A DNA stretch of 64,000 nucleotides from Arthrobacter sp. OV608 (GCA_900110595.1 FOEZ01000007.1:62001-126000), one strand, 5' to 3'. Positions 15,628-25,141 are shown, counted from the stretch's first letter. Notes: generated from the sequence alone by a model not told the origin. Program-made: numbers and translations.

Positions 15628-17310
15628 GTGGCCCATATTGACGTTTCCGGCATTGATTACTTCCTCTCCGACGGCACCCAGCTGCTCAACGGAGTGACCT
15701 TCAAGGTTCCGGACGGCACCAAAACGGCCCTGATCGGTCCCAACGGAACTGGCAAGACCACGCTGTTCCGGATCATCGCCGGGGACCTGGTGCCCGACGA
15801 AGGGGTTATCGGCCGGTCCGGGAACATGGGCATCATGCGCCAGTTCGTCGGCCAGGTCCGCGATGACTCCACAGTGCGCGACCTGCTGGTCTCCGCCGCG
15901 CCGCCCGCACTGGCCGCTGCCGCCCGTGAGGTCGACGAGGCGGAACTTGCGATGGTGGAGCACGACGACGAGCCAAGCCAGATGCGTTACGCCCAGGCCA
16001 TCGTGGACTGGGGGGACGCGGGCGGCTACGACGTCGAGACCGTCTGGGACGAAGTCTGCATGGCCGCGCTGGGACTACCCTTTGACCGCGCACAGCACCG
16101 CCCGGCGTCGAGCCTGTCCGGCGGTGAGCAGAAGCGGCTGGTCCTTGAAGCGCTCTTTGCCGGCCCTGATGACCTGCTGCTGCTGGACGAACCGGACAAC
16201 TACCTGGACGTGCCCGGCAAGCGCTGGCTCGAGGAGAAGCTGAACGACTCCAAAAAGACCGTCTTCTTCATTAGCCACGACCGGGAGCTGCTGAACAACG
16301 CTGCCGGCCGCATCGTGACACTTGAGCCGGGCATCAACGGGGCCGGAGCCTGGATCCATGGCGGCGGGTTCGGCTCCTACGTGGAGGCCCGGGCGGACCG
16401 CAATGCCCGCTTTGAGGAACTGCGCAAGCGGTGGGACGAGGAGCACGTCAAGCTCAAGGAACTCGTCAACATGTACAAAAACAAGGCTGCGTTCCGCTCC
16501 GACATGGCCAACCGGTACCACGCCGCCCAGACCCGGCTGGCCAAATTCCTGGAGATCGGGCCGCCCGAAGCGCTGCCCATTGAGCAGAACGTGCAGATGC
16601 GGCTCAAGGGCGGCCGCACCGCCAAGCGCGCCATCGTGGCCGAAAAGCTGGAACTGACCAACCTGATGAAACCGTTCTCCACCGAAGTATGGTTTGGTGA
16701 CCGCGTGGGCGTCCTGGGATCCAACGGTTCCGGCAAATCGCACTTCCTCCGGCTGCTCGCCACCGGCGGCACCGATCCGGAGCGGGAGCACCTGCCCGTG
16801 TCCGACGTCGAAATCGCCGAAGTGCCCCACGAAGGCACAGTGAAACTTGGCGCCCGCATCCGACCCGGCTTCTTCGCGCAGACACACGTGCGCCCGGACC
16901 TGCTGGGCAAAACGCTGCTGGAAATCCTGCACCGCGGAGACGAACACCGGTCGGGGCTGGGCCGCGAGGCAGCAGCCGGCGCACTGGACGGGTATGGGCT
17001 GGCCGGGCAGTCTGAGCAGAAGTACGAGTCCCTCTCCGGCGGGCAGCAGGCGCGCTTCCAGATCCTGCTCCTGCAGCTCAGCGGTGCCACGCTGCTGCTC
17101 CTCGACGAACCCACTGACAACCTGGACCTGCACTCGGCCGAGGCCCTGGAGCGCGCCATCGACCACTTCGAGGGAACCGTCCTGGCGGTGACGCACGACC
17201 GCTGGTTTGCCCGCACCTTTGACCGGTTCCTGGTCTTTGGATCTGACGGCAAGGTATATGAATCCGACGAGCCCGTGTGGGATGAGAAGCGGGTGGAACG
17301 CGACCGCTGA
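15628..17310 (+). CDS. ABC-F type ATP-binding protein
   Basis: About 560 residues with two ABC ATPase domains and no membrane domain, the ABC-F layout of ribosome-associated translation factors. First domain: Walker A GPNGTGKTT (~37-45), signature LSGGEQKR, Walker B LLLLDEPDNYLD. Second domain: Walker A GSNGSGKS (~364-371), signature LSGGQQAR, Walker B LLLLDEPTDNLD. The inter-domain linker is present. Start choice: the ATG at 15619 is too close to its GGGAAG, while the GTG at 15628 has that sequence 10 bases upstream and begins VAHIDVSGIDY; the first residues are therefore uncertain by three codons. Cellular role (antibiotic protection or general translation) cannot be decided. Confidence 0.9.
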   Translation: MAHIDVSGIDYFLSDGTQLLNGVTFKVPDGTKTALIGPNGTGKTTLFRIIAGDLVPDEGVIGRSGNMGIMRQFVGQVRDDSTVRDLLVSAAPPALAAAAREVDEAELAMVEHDDEPSQMRYAQAIVDWGDAGGYDVETVWDEVCMAALGLPFDRAQHRPASSLSGGEQKRLVLEALFAGPDDLLLLDEPDNYLDVPGKRWLEEKLNDSKKTVFFISHDRELLNNAAGRIVTLEPGINGAGAWIHGGGFGSYVEARADRNARFEELRKRWDEEHVKLKELVNMYKNKAAFRSDMANRYHAAQTRLAKFLEIGPPEALPIEQNVQMRLKGGRTAKRAIVAEKLELTNLMKPFSTEVWFGDRVGVLGSNGSGKSHFLRLLATGGTDPEREHLPVSDVEIAEVPHEGTVKLGARIRPGFFAQTHVRPDLLGKTLLEILHRGDEHRSGLGREAAAGALDGYGLAGQSEQKYESLSGGQQARFQILLLQLSGATLLLLDEPTDNLDLHSAEALERAIDHFEGTVLAVTHDRWFARTFDRFLVFGSDGKVYESDEPVWDEKRVERDR

Positions 17311-17317
17311 GCCTCAC

Positions 17318-17407
17318 ACGCTCTCTCAGTTAATGGGCATTTTTCGCTGACCCTCTCGCATGAGTGCGAGAGGGTTGCGAATTTTGGCGCATCAAGTGAG
17401 AGAGCGT
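17318..17407. repeat. Nested palindrome (REP-like or terminator element)
   Basis: Outer arms ACGCTCTCTCA (17318-17328) and TGAGAGAGCGT (17397-17407) are perfectly complementary over 11 bp. Inside lies a second perfect stem, CCCTCTCGCA (17351-17360) / TGCGAGAGGG (17365-17374), with a TGAG loop. The arms of the two stems resemble each other. The inner hairpin alone could terminate the ABC-F transcript. The whole 90-bp nested structure looks like an intergenic repeat of the REP/BIME kind, but this window has only one copy. Confidence 0.75.
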
Positions 17408-17418
17408 CTGACGACTTT

Positions 17419-17455
17419 ATGATCAAATGATCAGAAGTTGCTATCATTTGGTCAT
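17419..17455. promoter_or_regulatory. Inverted-repeat operator over the deoR-family start codon
   Basis: ATGATCAAATGATC (17419-17432) and TATCATTTGGTCAT (17442-17455) are inverted copies matching at 12 of 14 positions around a 9-base spacer. The second arm contains the likely -10 hexamer TATCAT and runs into the ATG of the regulator gene at 17454. This placement would make the regulator block its own promoter and start site. The AT-rich sequence stands out from the surrounding GC-rich DNA. Confidence 0.65.
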
Positions 17456-18227
17456 GAAGACGGACGAGCGGCATCGTACTATCGCCGGGCTGCTCCGCCA
17501 GCGCCAGGAGGTGACGGTCGAGGAGCTGACGCTTGCCTGCGACGCTTCTGGAGCTACTATCCGCCGGGACCTTGAGGTCCTCGCCGCCAACGGCGTTCTT
17601 CGCCGGGTCCATGGCGGAGCGCGAAGCCTGATTGGCCATGGCGGGAATCCCGGCTATGGGCAGCGGGAACTGGAGGACCAGGACGCCAAGAAGCGCATCG
17701 CCGCCGCCGTTGCCGGCCTCCTCCGCGACCGGGAGCATGTGTGGCTGGACAGTGGCAGCACCGCCACCGAGGTGGCCCGGGCGCTGGCAGGGAGGGACCT
17801 GACCCTGATGCCGATGTCACTGCGGTCGCTCAACGTTCTCGCCGCTGAAGAAGCTACGGCCGGAACCCGCCCCGCCCTGCTGCTGCCGGGCGGAAGCCTC
17901 GTTCCCGCCGAACTGTGTTTCCGGGGTCCGCTTGCGGAATCGAACGTCCGCTCACTGCGCTTCGACACGGCAGTGGTCACGCCCTGCGCTGTGGACCTCA
18001 AGGACGGGCTTCTTGCCCATGACCTGGAGGACGCGGCGGTGAAGCGGGCCGGGCTGGAATCAGCGTCCCGAGTGGTGGTGGCCGCCGCCGCCGCGAAATG
18101 GGACGCCCATGCCAGGGCCCTTGTGGCAGGCCTCGACCGTGTGGACATCATGGTCACGGACAAGCAGTTCAGCCAGGACGAACGACGACGACTTGAAGAC
18201 AACTCTGTGGAAGTAGTGAACGTATGA
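17454..18227 (+). CDS. DeoR/GlpR-family transcriptional regulator
   Basis: 257 residues. The N-terminal winged helix-turn-helix (about 5-57) contains VTVEELTLACDASGATIRRDL, the typical DeoR recognition segment broken here only for description, and ends in the RVHGGA hinge. The remainder is the DeoRC sugar-phosphate sensor domain with DSGSTATEVA. The chosen ATG at 17454 has no Shine-Dalgarno and lies only a few bases after a possible -10 box, so the mRNA may be leaderless. The MFS transporter gene overlaps its stop (ATGA), so regulator and transporter are co-translated and the transporter substrate is probably related to the effector, which is unknown. Confidence 0.92.
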   Translation: MKTDERHRTIAGLLRQRQEVTVEELTLACDASGATIRRDLEVLAANGVLRRVHGGARSLIGHGGNPGYGQRELEDQDAKKRIAAAVAGLLRDREHVWLDSGSTATEVARALAGRDLTLMPMSLRSLNVLAAEEATAGTRPALLLPGGSLVPAELCFRGPLAESNVRSLRFDTAVVTPCAVDLKDGLLAHDLEDAAVKRAGLESASRVVVAAAAAKWDAHARALVAGLDRVDIMVTDKQFSQDERRRLEDNSVEVVNV

Positions 18228-19417
18228 GCATAAATACAGGTACGGCAGAGCAGGCCGGACTTAAGGCAGCCGCGGCCGCCACTTTTGTTGTCTTTGGCAT
18301 CAACGGACTGGTTTTCGCCAGCTGGGCCGCACGGATTCCCGCAGTCACCGAAACGCTGAAGATCACATCGGGCCAGATGGGGACCTTGCTGCTCTGCACC
18401 GCCGTCGGCTCACTGCTCGCCCTGCCCACCGCAGGATGGGTGGTAGGACGGCTCGGTACAGCGAACACCGTACGCCTGGGCGGATTGCTGGCCTCGGCCG
18501 CCGGCGTGGGAATTGCGTTGTCGCTGTCCATCGCGTCCATCCCGGGCACAGCCGTTTCCCTGTTTTTCTTCGGTATCGCCATCGGCCTGTGGGATGTTTC
18601 CCAGAACATCGAAGGTGCGGACGTGGAACACAAGCTCCGGCGGACCATCATGCCCCAGTTCCATGCTGCCTTCAGCGGCGGCGCGTTCGTTGGTGCCCTC
18701 ATCGGGGCAGGCCTGTCCAACCTTGGCATTGACCTGCCGCTGCACCTGCTGGTCATCGTGGGCATTGTCCTGGTGGCGACCATGCTCGCGCCCCGCTACT
18801 TCCTCCCGCACGTCGCCATCCCCGCTCCCGCCGACGGCGCCAAGGCTGTCAAAGGCCCGTCCGCCTGGCGGGACAGCAGGACTGTGCTCATCGGCATTGT
18901 CGTCCTTGGAGCGACCCTGACAGAGGGTGCGGGCAACGACTGGATCGCCAAGGCGTCGGTGGACGGCCTGGGCACCTCCGAATCCACGGGCGCCCTGATG
19001 TTCGCCCTCTTTGTCCTGGCCATGACGGCGATGCGCTTCCTCGGCGGCCGCGTCATCGACAAGTACGGCCGGGTTGCCGTGCTCCGGGCGAGCATGGCCG
19101 CAGCTGCGGCCGGGCTGTGCCTCTTTGTGCTTGCCGGAAACCCTTGGCTGGCCGCCATAGGTGCCGCACTCTGGGGCATAGGGGCCGCCCTGGCCTTTCC
19201 GATGGGTATGTCCGCTGCTGCCGACGACCCGCAGCACGCTGCAGCGCGTGTCTCGGTAGTGTCCACCCTGGGATACATCTCATTCCTGGCAGGTCCTCCC
19301 CTGCTGGGCTACCTGGGCGACCTCACCGGTATCCACCACGCCTTGCTGGCAATCCTTGCCCCCATCCTGGTGGCGCTCCTGCTGGCCGGTGCTGCCAAGC
19401 CGTTGAAGGCCAAGTAG
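18224..19417 (+). CDS. MFS transporter
   Basis: 397-residue major facilitator with about 12 predicted membrane spans and no large loops. The first span (TFVVFGINGLVFASWAARIP) and the following segment resemble the FucP/YbjJ-like branch often linked to sugar regulators. The start overlaps the DeoR stop codon by 4 bases, so it is under the same autoregulated promoter. Substrate is probably a carbohydrate, by context only. Confidence 0.9.
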   Translation: MSINTGTAEQAGLKAAAAATFVVFGINGLVFASWAARIPAVTETLKITSGQMGTLLLCTAVGSLLALPTAGWVVGRLGTANTVRLGGLLASAAGVGIALSLSIASIPGTAVSLFFFGIAIGLWDVSQNIEGADVEHKLRRTIMPQFHAAFSGGAFVGALIGAGLSNLGIDLPLHLLVIVGIVLVATMLAPRYFLPHVAIPAPADGAKAVKGPSAWRDSRTVLIGIVVLGATLTEGAGNDWIAKASVDGLGTSESTGALMFALFVLAMTAMRFLGGRVIDKYGRVAVLRASMAAAAAGLCLFVLAGNPWLAAIGAALWGIGAALAFPMGMSAAADDPQHAAARVSVVSTLGYISFLAGPPLLGYLGDLTGIHHALLAILAPILVALLLAGAAKPLKAK

Positions 19418-19475
19418 GCCGCAACGCCGGTAGAAGCCGCTTCCGTCCCTTGTCTACGGCGGTAGGGTGAGGGGC

Positions 19476-20972
19476 ATGCAGAGCAAATGGCGGACAAGCC
19501 ATCGATGGATCAGCCGCACGGATAGATACCTCGTTCGGTATGTTTCGCGCTTGCCGGGCGGAAACCATGACGAGTTTTTCCGCAGGCTTTCCGCTGCCGC
19601 CAACCACGGAAAACTCTGGATGGGCATAGCAGCGGCCATCGCCATAATTCCCGGCAGGCCCCGGCGGGCCGCTCTTCACGGACTTATAGCCCAAGCGGTG
19701 GCTTCGGCGGTCACCAACGGAATTTTCAAGACGCTCCTTCCCCGCGCCCGGCCACTCCCGGAGCATCTTCCCGTGTTCCGGTTTGTCCATCCGCAACCCA
19801 AAAGCTCATCCATGCCGTCGGGACACTCGGCCTCGGCCGTGGCCTTCGCCGTGGGGGTGGGACTGGTGAAGCCGTCCGTTGGTGCAGCGCTGGCCCCGGC
19901 GGCGCTGGGAGTGGCCTACTCCCGCGTCCACACCGGAGCGCACTGGCCCTCGGATGTGCTCTTCGGCTCAGCGATCGGGGCGGGTGCTGCCTTGATAACC
20001 CGGCGGTGGTGGCCTGTCCGCCCGCCCTTTCCTCAGACCAGCAGGACCTGGACCTCGGCTCCCGGACTGCCCGAGGGAGCCGGGCTAAGCATCGTGGTGA
20101 ACACCCTCGGAGGCTCTTTCAAGGAAGAGACGGCCGAAGCACTCCTAAAGGTATTCCCTAAGGCGTATATAAGAACCGTGGAGCCGGATGAGGACCTCCT
20201 GGCAGCGATTGACCAGACGGCGGCCCGGCCGGGGACCCTCGCGCTGGGGGTGTGGGGTGGTGATGGAACCGTGGGAGCTGCGGCCGCGGCCGCCGTCGAA
20301 CGTTCCCTCCCCCTGCTGGTGCTGCCGGGCGGGACACTCAACCACTTCGCCCGTGACGCCGGTACCGGGAGCCTGAAGGAGGCCCTTGCCGCAGCATCGA
20401 AGGGCGAAGCTGCCTTGGCCGACGTCGGCATTGTCACCGTGGAGCGCGGCCTCGCGGGCAAGCCGGAAGCAGCGGAAGTGATCATGCTGAACACCTCCAG
20501 CATCGGTCTCTATCCCAACCTTGTCCGCCGCCGCGAACACCTGCAGCCGGCATTGGGCAAGCCCCTGGCAGGAGTAGTTGCCATGTTCCGCACGTTCGCC
20601 GCCGGCACCCCCACCACCCTGACAGTGAACGGCCGGAGCCATAAGTTGTGGATAGCCTACGTGGGACGCGGCCGGTACTACCCCCGCGACCACGCGCCGC
20701 TGTTCCGGCCCGTTCTTGACGACGGCATCCTTGACGTCCGGATGATAACGGCCGATGAGTCCTTCGCCCGGCTCCGCCTGCTCTGGTCCGTGTTGACCGG
20801 CACAGTGGCCACTTCACGCATTACCCACCTGAGCGAGGCGACGAACGTGCGGATCGAGGCAGGCGGCTCACCCATGGCACTGGCTGTGGACGGTGAGGCG
20901 GTAGCGGGCGTACGCAGCGTGGAGTACAGCGTGCGGCGCCAAGCACTGACGTACTACTCCCCGCGCCCCTGA
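19476..20972 (+). CDS. PAP2 phosphatase fused to a diacylglycerol-kinase-like domain
   Basis: About 498 residues with two catalytic modules. Residues ~10-175 are a PAP2 phosphatase with its three signatures: KTLLPRARP, PSGHS and SRVHTGAHWPSD. Residues ~195-495 are a lipid-kinase catalytic domain with GGDGTVGA and LPGGTLNHFARD. The pairing suggests opposite reactions on a lipid phosphate (dephosphorylation and phosphorylation), for example in phosphatidate or polyprenyl-phosphate turnover. The ATG at 19476 follows GGTGAGGGG; a GTG at 19467 is possible. No operon partner is visible within 49 bases upstream or 160 bases downstream. Confidence 0.9.
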   Translation: MQSKWRTSHRWISRTDRYLVRYVSRLPGGNHDEFFRRLSAAANHGKLWMGIAAAIAIIPGRPRRAALHGLIAQAVASAVTNGIFKTLLPRARPLPEHLPVFRFVHPQPKSSSMPSGHSASAVAFAVGVGLVKPSVGAALAPAALGVAYSRVHTGAHWPSDVLFGSAIGAGAALITRRWWPVRPPFPQTSRTWTSAPGLPEGAGLSIVVNTLGGSFKEETAEALLKVFPKAYIRTVEPDEDLLAAIDQTAARPGTLALGVWGGDGTVGAAAAAAVERSLPLLVLPGGTLNHFARDAGTGSLKEALAAASKGEAALADVGIVTVERGLAGKPEAAEVIMLNTSSIGLYPNLVRRREHLQPALGKPLAGVVAMFRTFAAGTPTTLTVNGRSHKLWIAYVGRGRYYPRDHAPLFRPVLDDGILDVRMITADESFARLRLLWSVLTGTVATSRITHLSEATNVRIEAGGSPMALAVDGEAVAGVRSVEYSVRRQALTYYSPRP

Positions 20973-21135
20973 CACAGCAGTCCGAGGAAGCAGTCATCCA
21001 GGGGGACTACCCCGGTTTACCCCTGAATCATCCCTGAGACCGGCGAATTCGGGCAGTCGGATCGGTAGCGTGGGGTTTACACCACGTCCCAGCAACCTCT
21101 CCCGCAGCGCATACTGCCGTCCGAAGGAAACATCC

Positions 21136-22083
21136 ATGATTGAGGCAAAAGGCCTGACCAAGGTTTATGGCGGAAAAACCGCCGTGGCCGGGGTCAGCTT
21201 CACCGTGAAACCAGGGCTCGTTACGGGCTTCCTGGGACCGAACGGTGCCGGCAAGTCCACCACCATGCGAATGATCATGGGACTGGACCGGCCGACGTCG
21301 GGTTCGGTCACCGTCAACGGCCTCCCCTACGCGCAGCACAAGGCGCCGCTGCACGAGGTGGGCGCACTGCTGGACGCAAAGGCCGTGCACACGAGCCGCA
21401 GCGCGTACAACCACCTGTTGGCCATGGCTGCCACGCACGGCATTCCCAAGGCCAGGGTCCGGGAAGTCATTGAAATGACCGGCCTGGAGGCGGTGGCGCG
21501 CAAGAAGGCGGGCGGCTTCTCCCTGGGCATGGGCCAGCGGCTGGGCATTGCCGCTGCGCTGCTGGGCGATCCCCAGACCCTCATCCTGGACGAACCGGTC
21601 AACGGCCTGGACCCGGAAGGCGTGCTGTGGGTCCGGAACCTGGTCCGCTACCTGGCCAACCAGGGCAAAACAATCTTCCTGTCCTCGCACCTGATGAGCG
21701 AGATGGCCCAGACCGCGGACCACCTGATCGTCATTGGCCGCGGCCGGATTATCGCCGATGCACCGGTGAAGGAAATCATTGCCGGAACCCGGCAGGCCAA
21801 GACGCTGGTCCGCACCGGCGCCGCCTTGGAACTCTCCGCCCTCCTGGCCGGCGACGGCGTCACCGTGGACCAGAGCGAGCCGGAGACCCTTGAAGTAACT
21901 GGGATGGACTCCCGGCAGATTGCCCGCATCGCTTTGGACAACCGGGTGCTGCTCTACGAACTCACGCCGCAGCTCTCATCTCTGGAAGACGCGTACTTCG
22001 ACCTCACCAAGGACGAAGTGGAATACCACTCACACCTGACCAGCGGGCCCGCAGTATCCGCCCCGGCAGCGGCAGGAAAGTAA
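21136..22083 (+). CDS. ABC transporter ATP-binding protein (ABC-2 type)
   Basis: 315-residue ATPase subunit with Walker A GPNGAGKST, signature SLGMGQRLG and Walker B LILDEPVNGLDPEG, followed by a C-terminal extension typical of drug/antibiotic or lantibiotic-immunity type ABC-2 exporters. The frame is open further upstream, but the ATG at 21136 with AAGGAAA before it begins at the usual IEAKGLTKVYGG. The permease gene follows after 5 bases, then a sensor kinase and response regulator. Confidence 0.95.
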   Translation: MIEAKGLTKVYGGKTAVAGVSFTVKPGLVTGFLGPNGAGKSTTMRMIMGLDRPTSGSVTVNGLPYAQHKAPLHEVGALLDAKAVHTSRSAYNHLLAMAATHGIPKARVREVIEMTGLEAVARKKAGGFSLGMGQRLGIAAALLGDPQTLILDEPVNGLDPEGVLWVRNLVRYLANQGKTIFLSSHLMSEMAQTADHLIVIGRGRIIADAPVKEIIAGTRQAKTLVRTGAALELSALLAGDGVTVDQSEPETLEVTGMDSRQIARIALDNRVLLYELTPQLSSLEDAYFDLTKDEVEYHSHLTSGPAVSAPAAAGK

Positions 22084-22088
22084 GGACG

Positions 22089-22985
22089 ATGAGCACCATG
22101 ACTGAAACCCGTACCGTCCCCACCCGTTCCTCCGCAGGTTCACGGGGAGTGACATTTACCGGCGTCCTGCGGTCCGAATGGATCAAGCTGTGGTCCTTGT
22201 TGTCCACCCGCATCCTGCTGCTGCTGACGCTGCTTGCCATCGTGGGCGTGGGGGCACTCGCTGTCCTGATCCGCTACACCTACCTGGATGAAATGATCCG
22301 CCGCGCCAGGGACCAGGGGCAGACGATGACCCCTGACATGCTGGAAAAATCCTTTCCCCCGGGCTCCGGTTTTGACCTGTACAACCTGCCCAATGCCGGG
22401 CTGCAGATCGGCATCCTCATCCTCGGCTCACTAGCGGTCCTCTTTATGTCCTCCGAGTACGCCACCGGAATGATCCGTTCCACCATGAACGCCGTCCCCC
22501 GGCGCACTCCTGCCTTTGTGGCCAAGGCGATCATCCTCGCCGTCATCTCCTACGTGATCACCACCATTGCCGGGGTGGTAACCTTCCTGATCGCCATGCC
22601 GGTGTTCCAGGGGATGGGCTTCGACCTCGACTGGTCCACCGACGGCGTGCTCTACAGCATCTTCACCGGCGGCCTCTACGTGGCCGGCGTTGCCCTGATC
22701 GGACTGTCGATGGGAACGCTGCTGCGCAATTCGGCTGGCGGCATCACCGTCCTGGTGGCCTTGTTCTTCGTCCTGTCCATCGCCGCAAGCTTTATGACCC
22801 TCATCCCCGGCGAGTTCTGGAAGTACGTACCGCAGTACATTCCCAGCGAAGCCGGCGGGCGGTTCCTGTCGATCGGACACACGGACGGCATCATTGACCC
22901 TTGGCATGGCGGCCTGATCTTCCTGGGCTACGTACTGCTGTTCCTGATCCCCGCGATGATTGTGCTGAAAAAGCGCGACGTATAA
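22089..22985 (+). CDS. ABC-2 transporter permease
   Basis: 298 residues with about six hydrophobic spans. It has an N-terminal cytoplasmic stretch ending SEWIKLWSL, a large first loop, and a C-terminal span ending in a lysine-rich tail (LKKRDV), as in ABC-2 membrane subunits. It is located 5 bases after the ATPase gene and 22 bases before the histidine kinase gene. This four-gene order is the actinobacterial version of peptide-sensing export modules. The transported molecule is unknown. Confidence 0.9.
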   Translation: MSTMTETRTVPTRSSAGSRGVTFTGVLRSEWIKLWSLLSTRILLLLTLLAIVGVGALAVLIRYTYLDEMIRRARDQGQTMTPDMLEKSFPPGSGFDLYNLPNAGLQIGILILGSLAVLFMSSEYATGMIRSTMNAVPRRTPAFVAKAIILAVISYVITTIAGVVTFLIAMPVFQGMGFDLDWSTDGVLYSIFTGGLYVAGVALIGLSMGTLLRNSAGGITVLVALFFVLSIAASFMTLIPGEFWKYVPQYIPSEAGGRFLSIGHTDGIIDPWHGGLIFLGYVLLFLIPAMIVLKKRDV

Positions 22986-23007
22986 CCCAGCAGGAATATA
23001 AGCAGGA

Positions 23008-24390
23008 ATGACAGAAACGGCAGTAGGAAGGGACGCGCCGGCCGGCCAGGCCGACGCGTCCTTTGCCGAGCTCACCGCCAGGCGCAGGGGACTCATCCGG
23101 CGCTACCTGCATGCCCACCGGCGGGTTATGGATGCTGTGGTGGTTCTCAGCTACGGCCTGCTGGTGGCACCCACGGTGGTGGACGCCGTCGGGTCCGGCA
23201 ACTGGATCGCCGCACTCCTGCTGGCGGCCGTGGCGGGGGCGTTGTTCCTCCGGCGTTCCTACCCGGTGGCCCTTGTTGCCTTCGTGGCGGTGGCCGAGGT
23301 GGCCGTGACGCTGCTGCATCCCTGGGGTTCCAACGTCTCGGCGGGACTGTGGTTTTCGCTCTACGCCGTGGCCGTGGCGCGCAGCCGCCGCTTCGCAATC
23401 ATCGCGACGGCCGCGGCCACCGCTCCGCTGGCACTCCTCTACCTCCTGGCCGCCGTCGGGCCGATGCGGATAGAGGTTGTCCACACCCACGTCAATCCGG
23501 AAGATTTCCACCTCCTGACCAGCATTGCCACCGGTGCCACCATCGCGCTGTCCAACGTTATTGCCACGGGGATCGGCATCTCGGTCCGGCAGCGGCGCGA
23601 ACACGAACAGGAGATAGCCGCCTGGGCGGCGAGGACCGCGAGCCTGGCGTCCGTTAGTGAACGGAACCGGATCGCCCGGGAGATGCACGACGTCGTGGCC
23701 CACTCGCTGACGGTGATGGTCAGTTTGTCCGACGGTGCCGCCGTCGTGGTCCGGAAAAGTCCGGAACGCGCCGGCGAGGTGCTCGGTGAACTGTCCCGCA
23801 CGGGCCGCACGGCCCTCGCCGATATGCGGCGCGTGCTGGGCGTCCTGCGCGAGGACGGATCAGCGGCACCACGGCTGCCGCTCGCTTCGGGGGACAGCCT
23901 GTCCAAGCTTCTGGAGGGTTTCCGCACGGCAGGCCTGCCCCTGCATTACTCCCACACCGGGCCGGCCTTGCCGGACGACGCCGCCTTCCAGCTCACCGTG
24001 TACCGGATCGTCCAGGAATCGCTGACCAATGTGCTCCGCTACGGCCGTTCACTGGGGCGGGTGGACGTTTCGATCATCCGCTCAGGTTCCACGGTCACCA
24101 TAGACGTGCTCGACGACGGCGCGGGAGTTCCCGGGGAGGTCCCACCTGAGGGGGTCAGCATTTCGGCCGCCGCGAACGGCTCCTACGGCACCTCTTCGGG
24201 CACCTCTTCCGGGACCTCGTACGGCACGGGCCAGGGAATCACGGGAATGGCTGAACGTGCCCGGATTTATGCCGGCAGTGTGGAAGCCGGCCGCAGCGGA
24301 CGGGGCTGGCGGGTGCACGCCGTCCTTTCTTGGCCCGGCGACGAGGTTACCGATTCCATCCGCCCACACCAACTGCAAGGGAAAGCATGA
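23008..24390 (+). CDS. Sensor histidine kinase (HisKA_3 type)
   Basis: 460-residue membrane kinase. The N-terminal half has several hydrophobic spans (residues ~40-190) and no large sensor domain. The phosphoacceptor box is [11 protein letters not shown] with His227, which is the NarL-partner HisKA_3 type. The HATPase domain follows with NVLRYG (N-box) and DDGAGVP. A short tandem repeat encoding GTSS/GTSY units (24187-24232) is inserted between the G1 motif and [13 protein letters not shown], in the ATP-lid region. The response regulator start overlaps its stop codon by 4 bases. It probably responds to substrate or flux of the adjacent ABC exporter. Confidence 0.95.
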   Translation: MTETAVGRDAPAGQADASFAELTARRRGLIRRYLHAHRRVMDAVVVLSYGLLVAPTVVDAVGSGNWIAALLLAAVAGALFLRRSYPVALVAFVAVAEVAVTLLHPWGSNVSAGLWFSLYAVAVARSRRFAIIATAAATAPLALLYLLAAVGPMRIEVVHTHVNPEDFHLLTSIATGATIALSNVIATGIGISVRQRREHEQEIAAWAARTASLASVSERNRIAREMHDVVAHSLTVMVSLSDGAAVVVRKSPERAGEVLGELSRTGRTALADMRRVLGVLREDGSAAPRLPLASGDSLSKLLEGFRTAGLPLHYSHTGPALPDDAAFQLTVYRIVQESLTNVLRYGRSLGRVDVSIIRSGSTVTIDVLDDGAGVPGEVPPEGVSISAAANGSYGTSSGTSSGTSYGTGQGITGMAERARIYAGSVEAGRSGRGWRVHAVLSWPGDEVTDSIRPHQLQGKA

Positions 24391-25079
24391 CGATCAACCC
24401 GGCCATCACGGTCCTGCTGGTGGACGACCAGCCCCTGCTCCGGATGGGGTTCCGGCTCATCCTTGAAGGCGAGGAGGATCTGCGGATTGTGGGCGAAGCC
24501 TCCGACGGCGCCGAGGCCGTCCGGCTGGTCCGTGAACTCACGCCGGACGTGGTGCTGATGGACGTCCGGATGCCCGTGCTGGACGGCATTGAGGCCACAC
24601 GGGCCATCACGGCCGACGGCGCGGGCTCGAGGATCATCATCCTGACCACCTTTGACGTGGACGAGTATGCCTTTGCCGGCCTCCAGGCAGGCGCATCCGC
24701 GTTCCTCCTGAAGGATGCGGCGCCGCAGGACCTGATTAATGCCGTCCGGGTGGTGGCCAGCGGTGATGCAGTGGTGGCACCCCGAGTGACCCAGCGGCTG
24801 CTCGAAACGTACGTGCGCGGCACCACCAGGCCGGCGCCCTTGACAACTGCGCCTGATCCCCTCCTGGCGGATCTGACGCCCCGGGAAACCGAGATGCTGG
24901 AAGCGATGGCAGAGGGACTGTCCAACGCGGAGATCGCCCACCGGTACTTCCTGTCCGAGGCGACGGTGAAGACGCACGTGCGGCGGATCCTCACCAAGCT
25001 CCATCTCCGCGACCGTGTCCAAGCAGTGGTGTATGCCTACGAGACCGGCCTGGTGGTGCCGAGCAACCCGGACTACTGA
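24387..25079 (+). CDS. LuxR/NarL-family response regulator
   Basis: 230 residues. The receiver domain has acidic residues D13-D14 and phosphoacceptor Asp59 in LMDVRMPV; the conserved Thr and Lys (ILTTFD, FLLKDA) are present. The C-terminal helix-turn-helix includes [17 protein letters not shown] and [15 protein letters not shown]. It is translated from the ATG at 24387 overlapping the kinase stop. It probably regulates the ABC genes at 21136-22985. Confidence 0.95.
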   Translation: MTINPAITVLLVDDQPLLRMGFRLILEGEEDLRIVGEASDGAEAVRLVRELTPDVVLMDVRMPVLDGIEATRAITADGAGSRIIILTTFDVDEYAFAGLQAGASAFLLKDAAPQDLINAVRVVASGDAVVAPRVTQRLLETYVRGTTRPAPLTTAPDPLLADLTPRETEMLEAMAEGLSNAEIAHRYFLSEATVKTHVRRILTKLHLRDRVQAVVYAYETGLVVPSNPDY

Positions 25080-25141
25080 GGCACAGCCTGCGCACAGGAA
25101 TGCCCTATGCAGGTGACAGGCGGGGACGGTTGGATGGTGGC

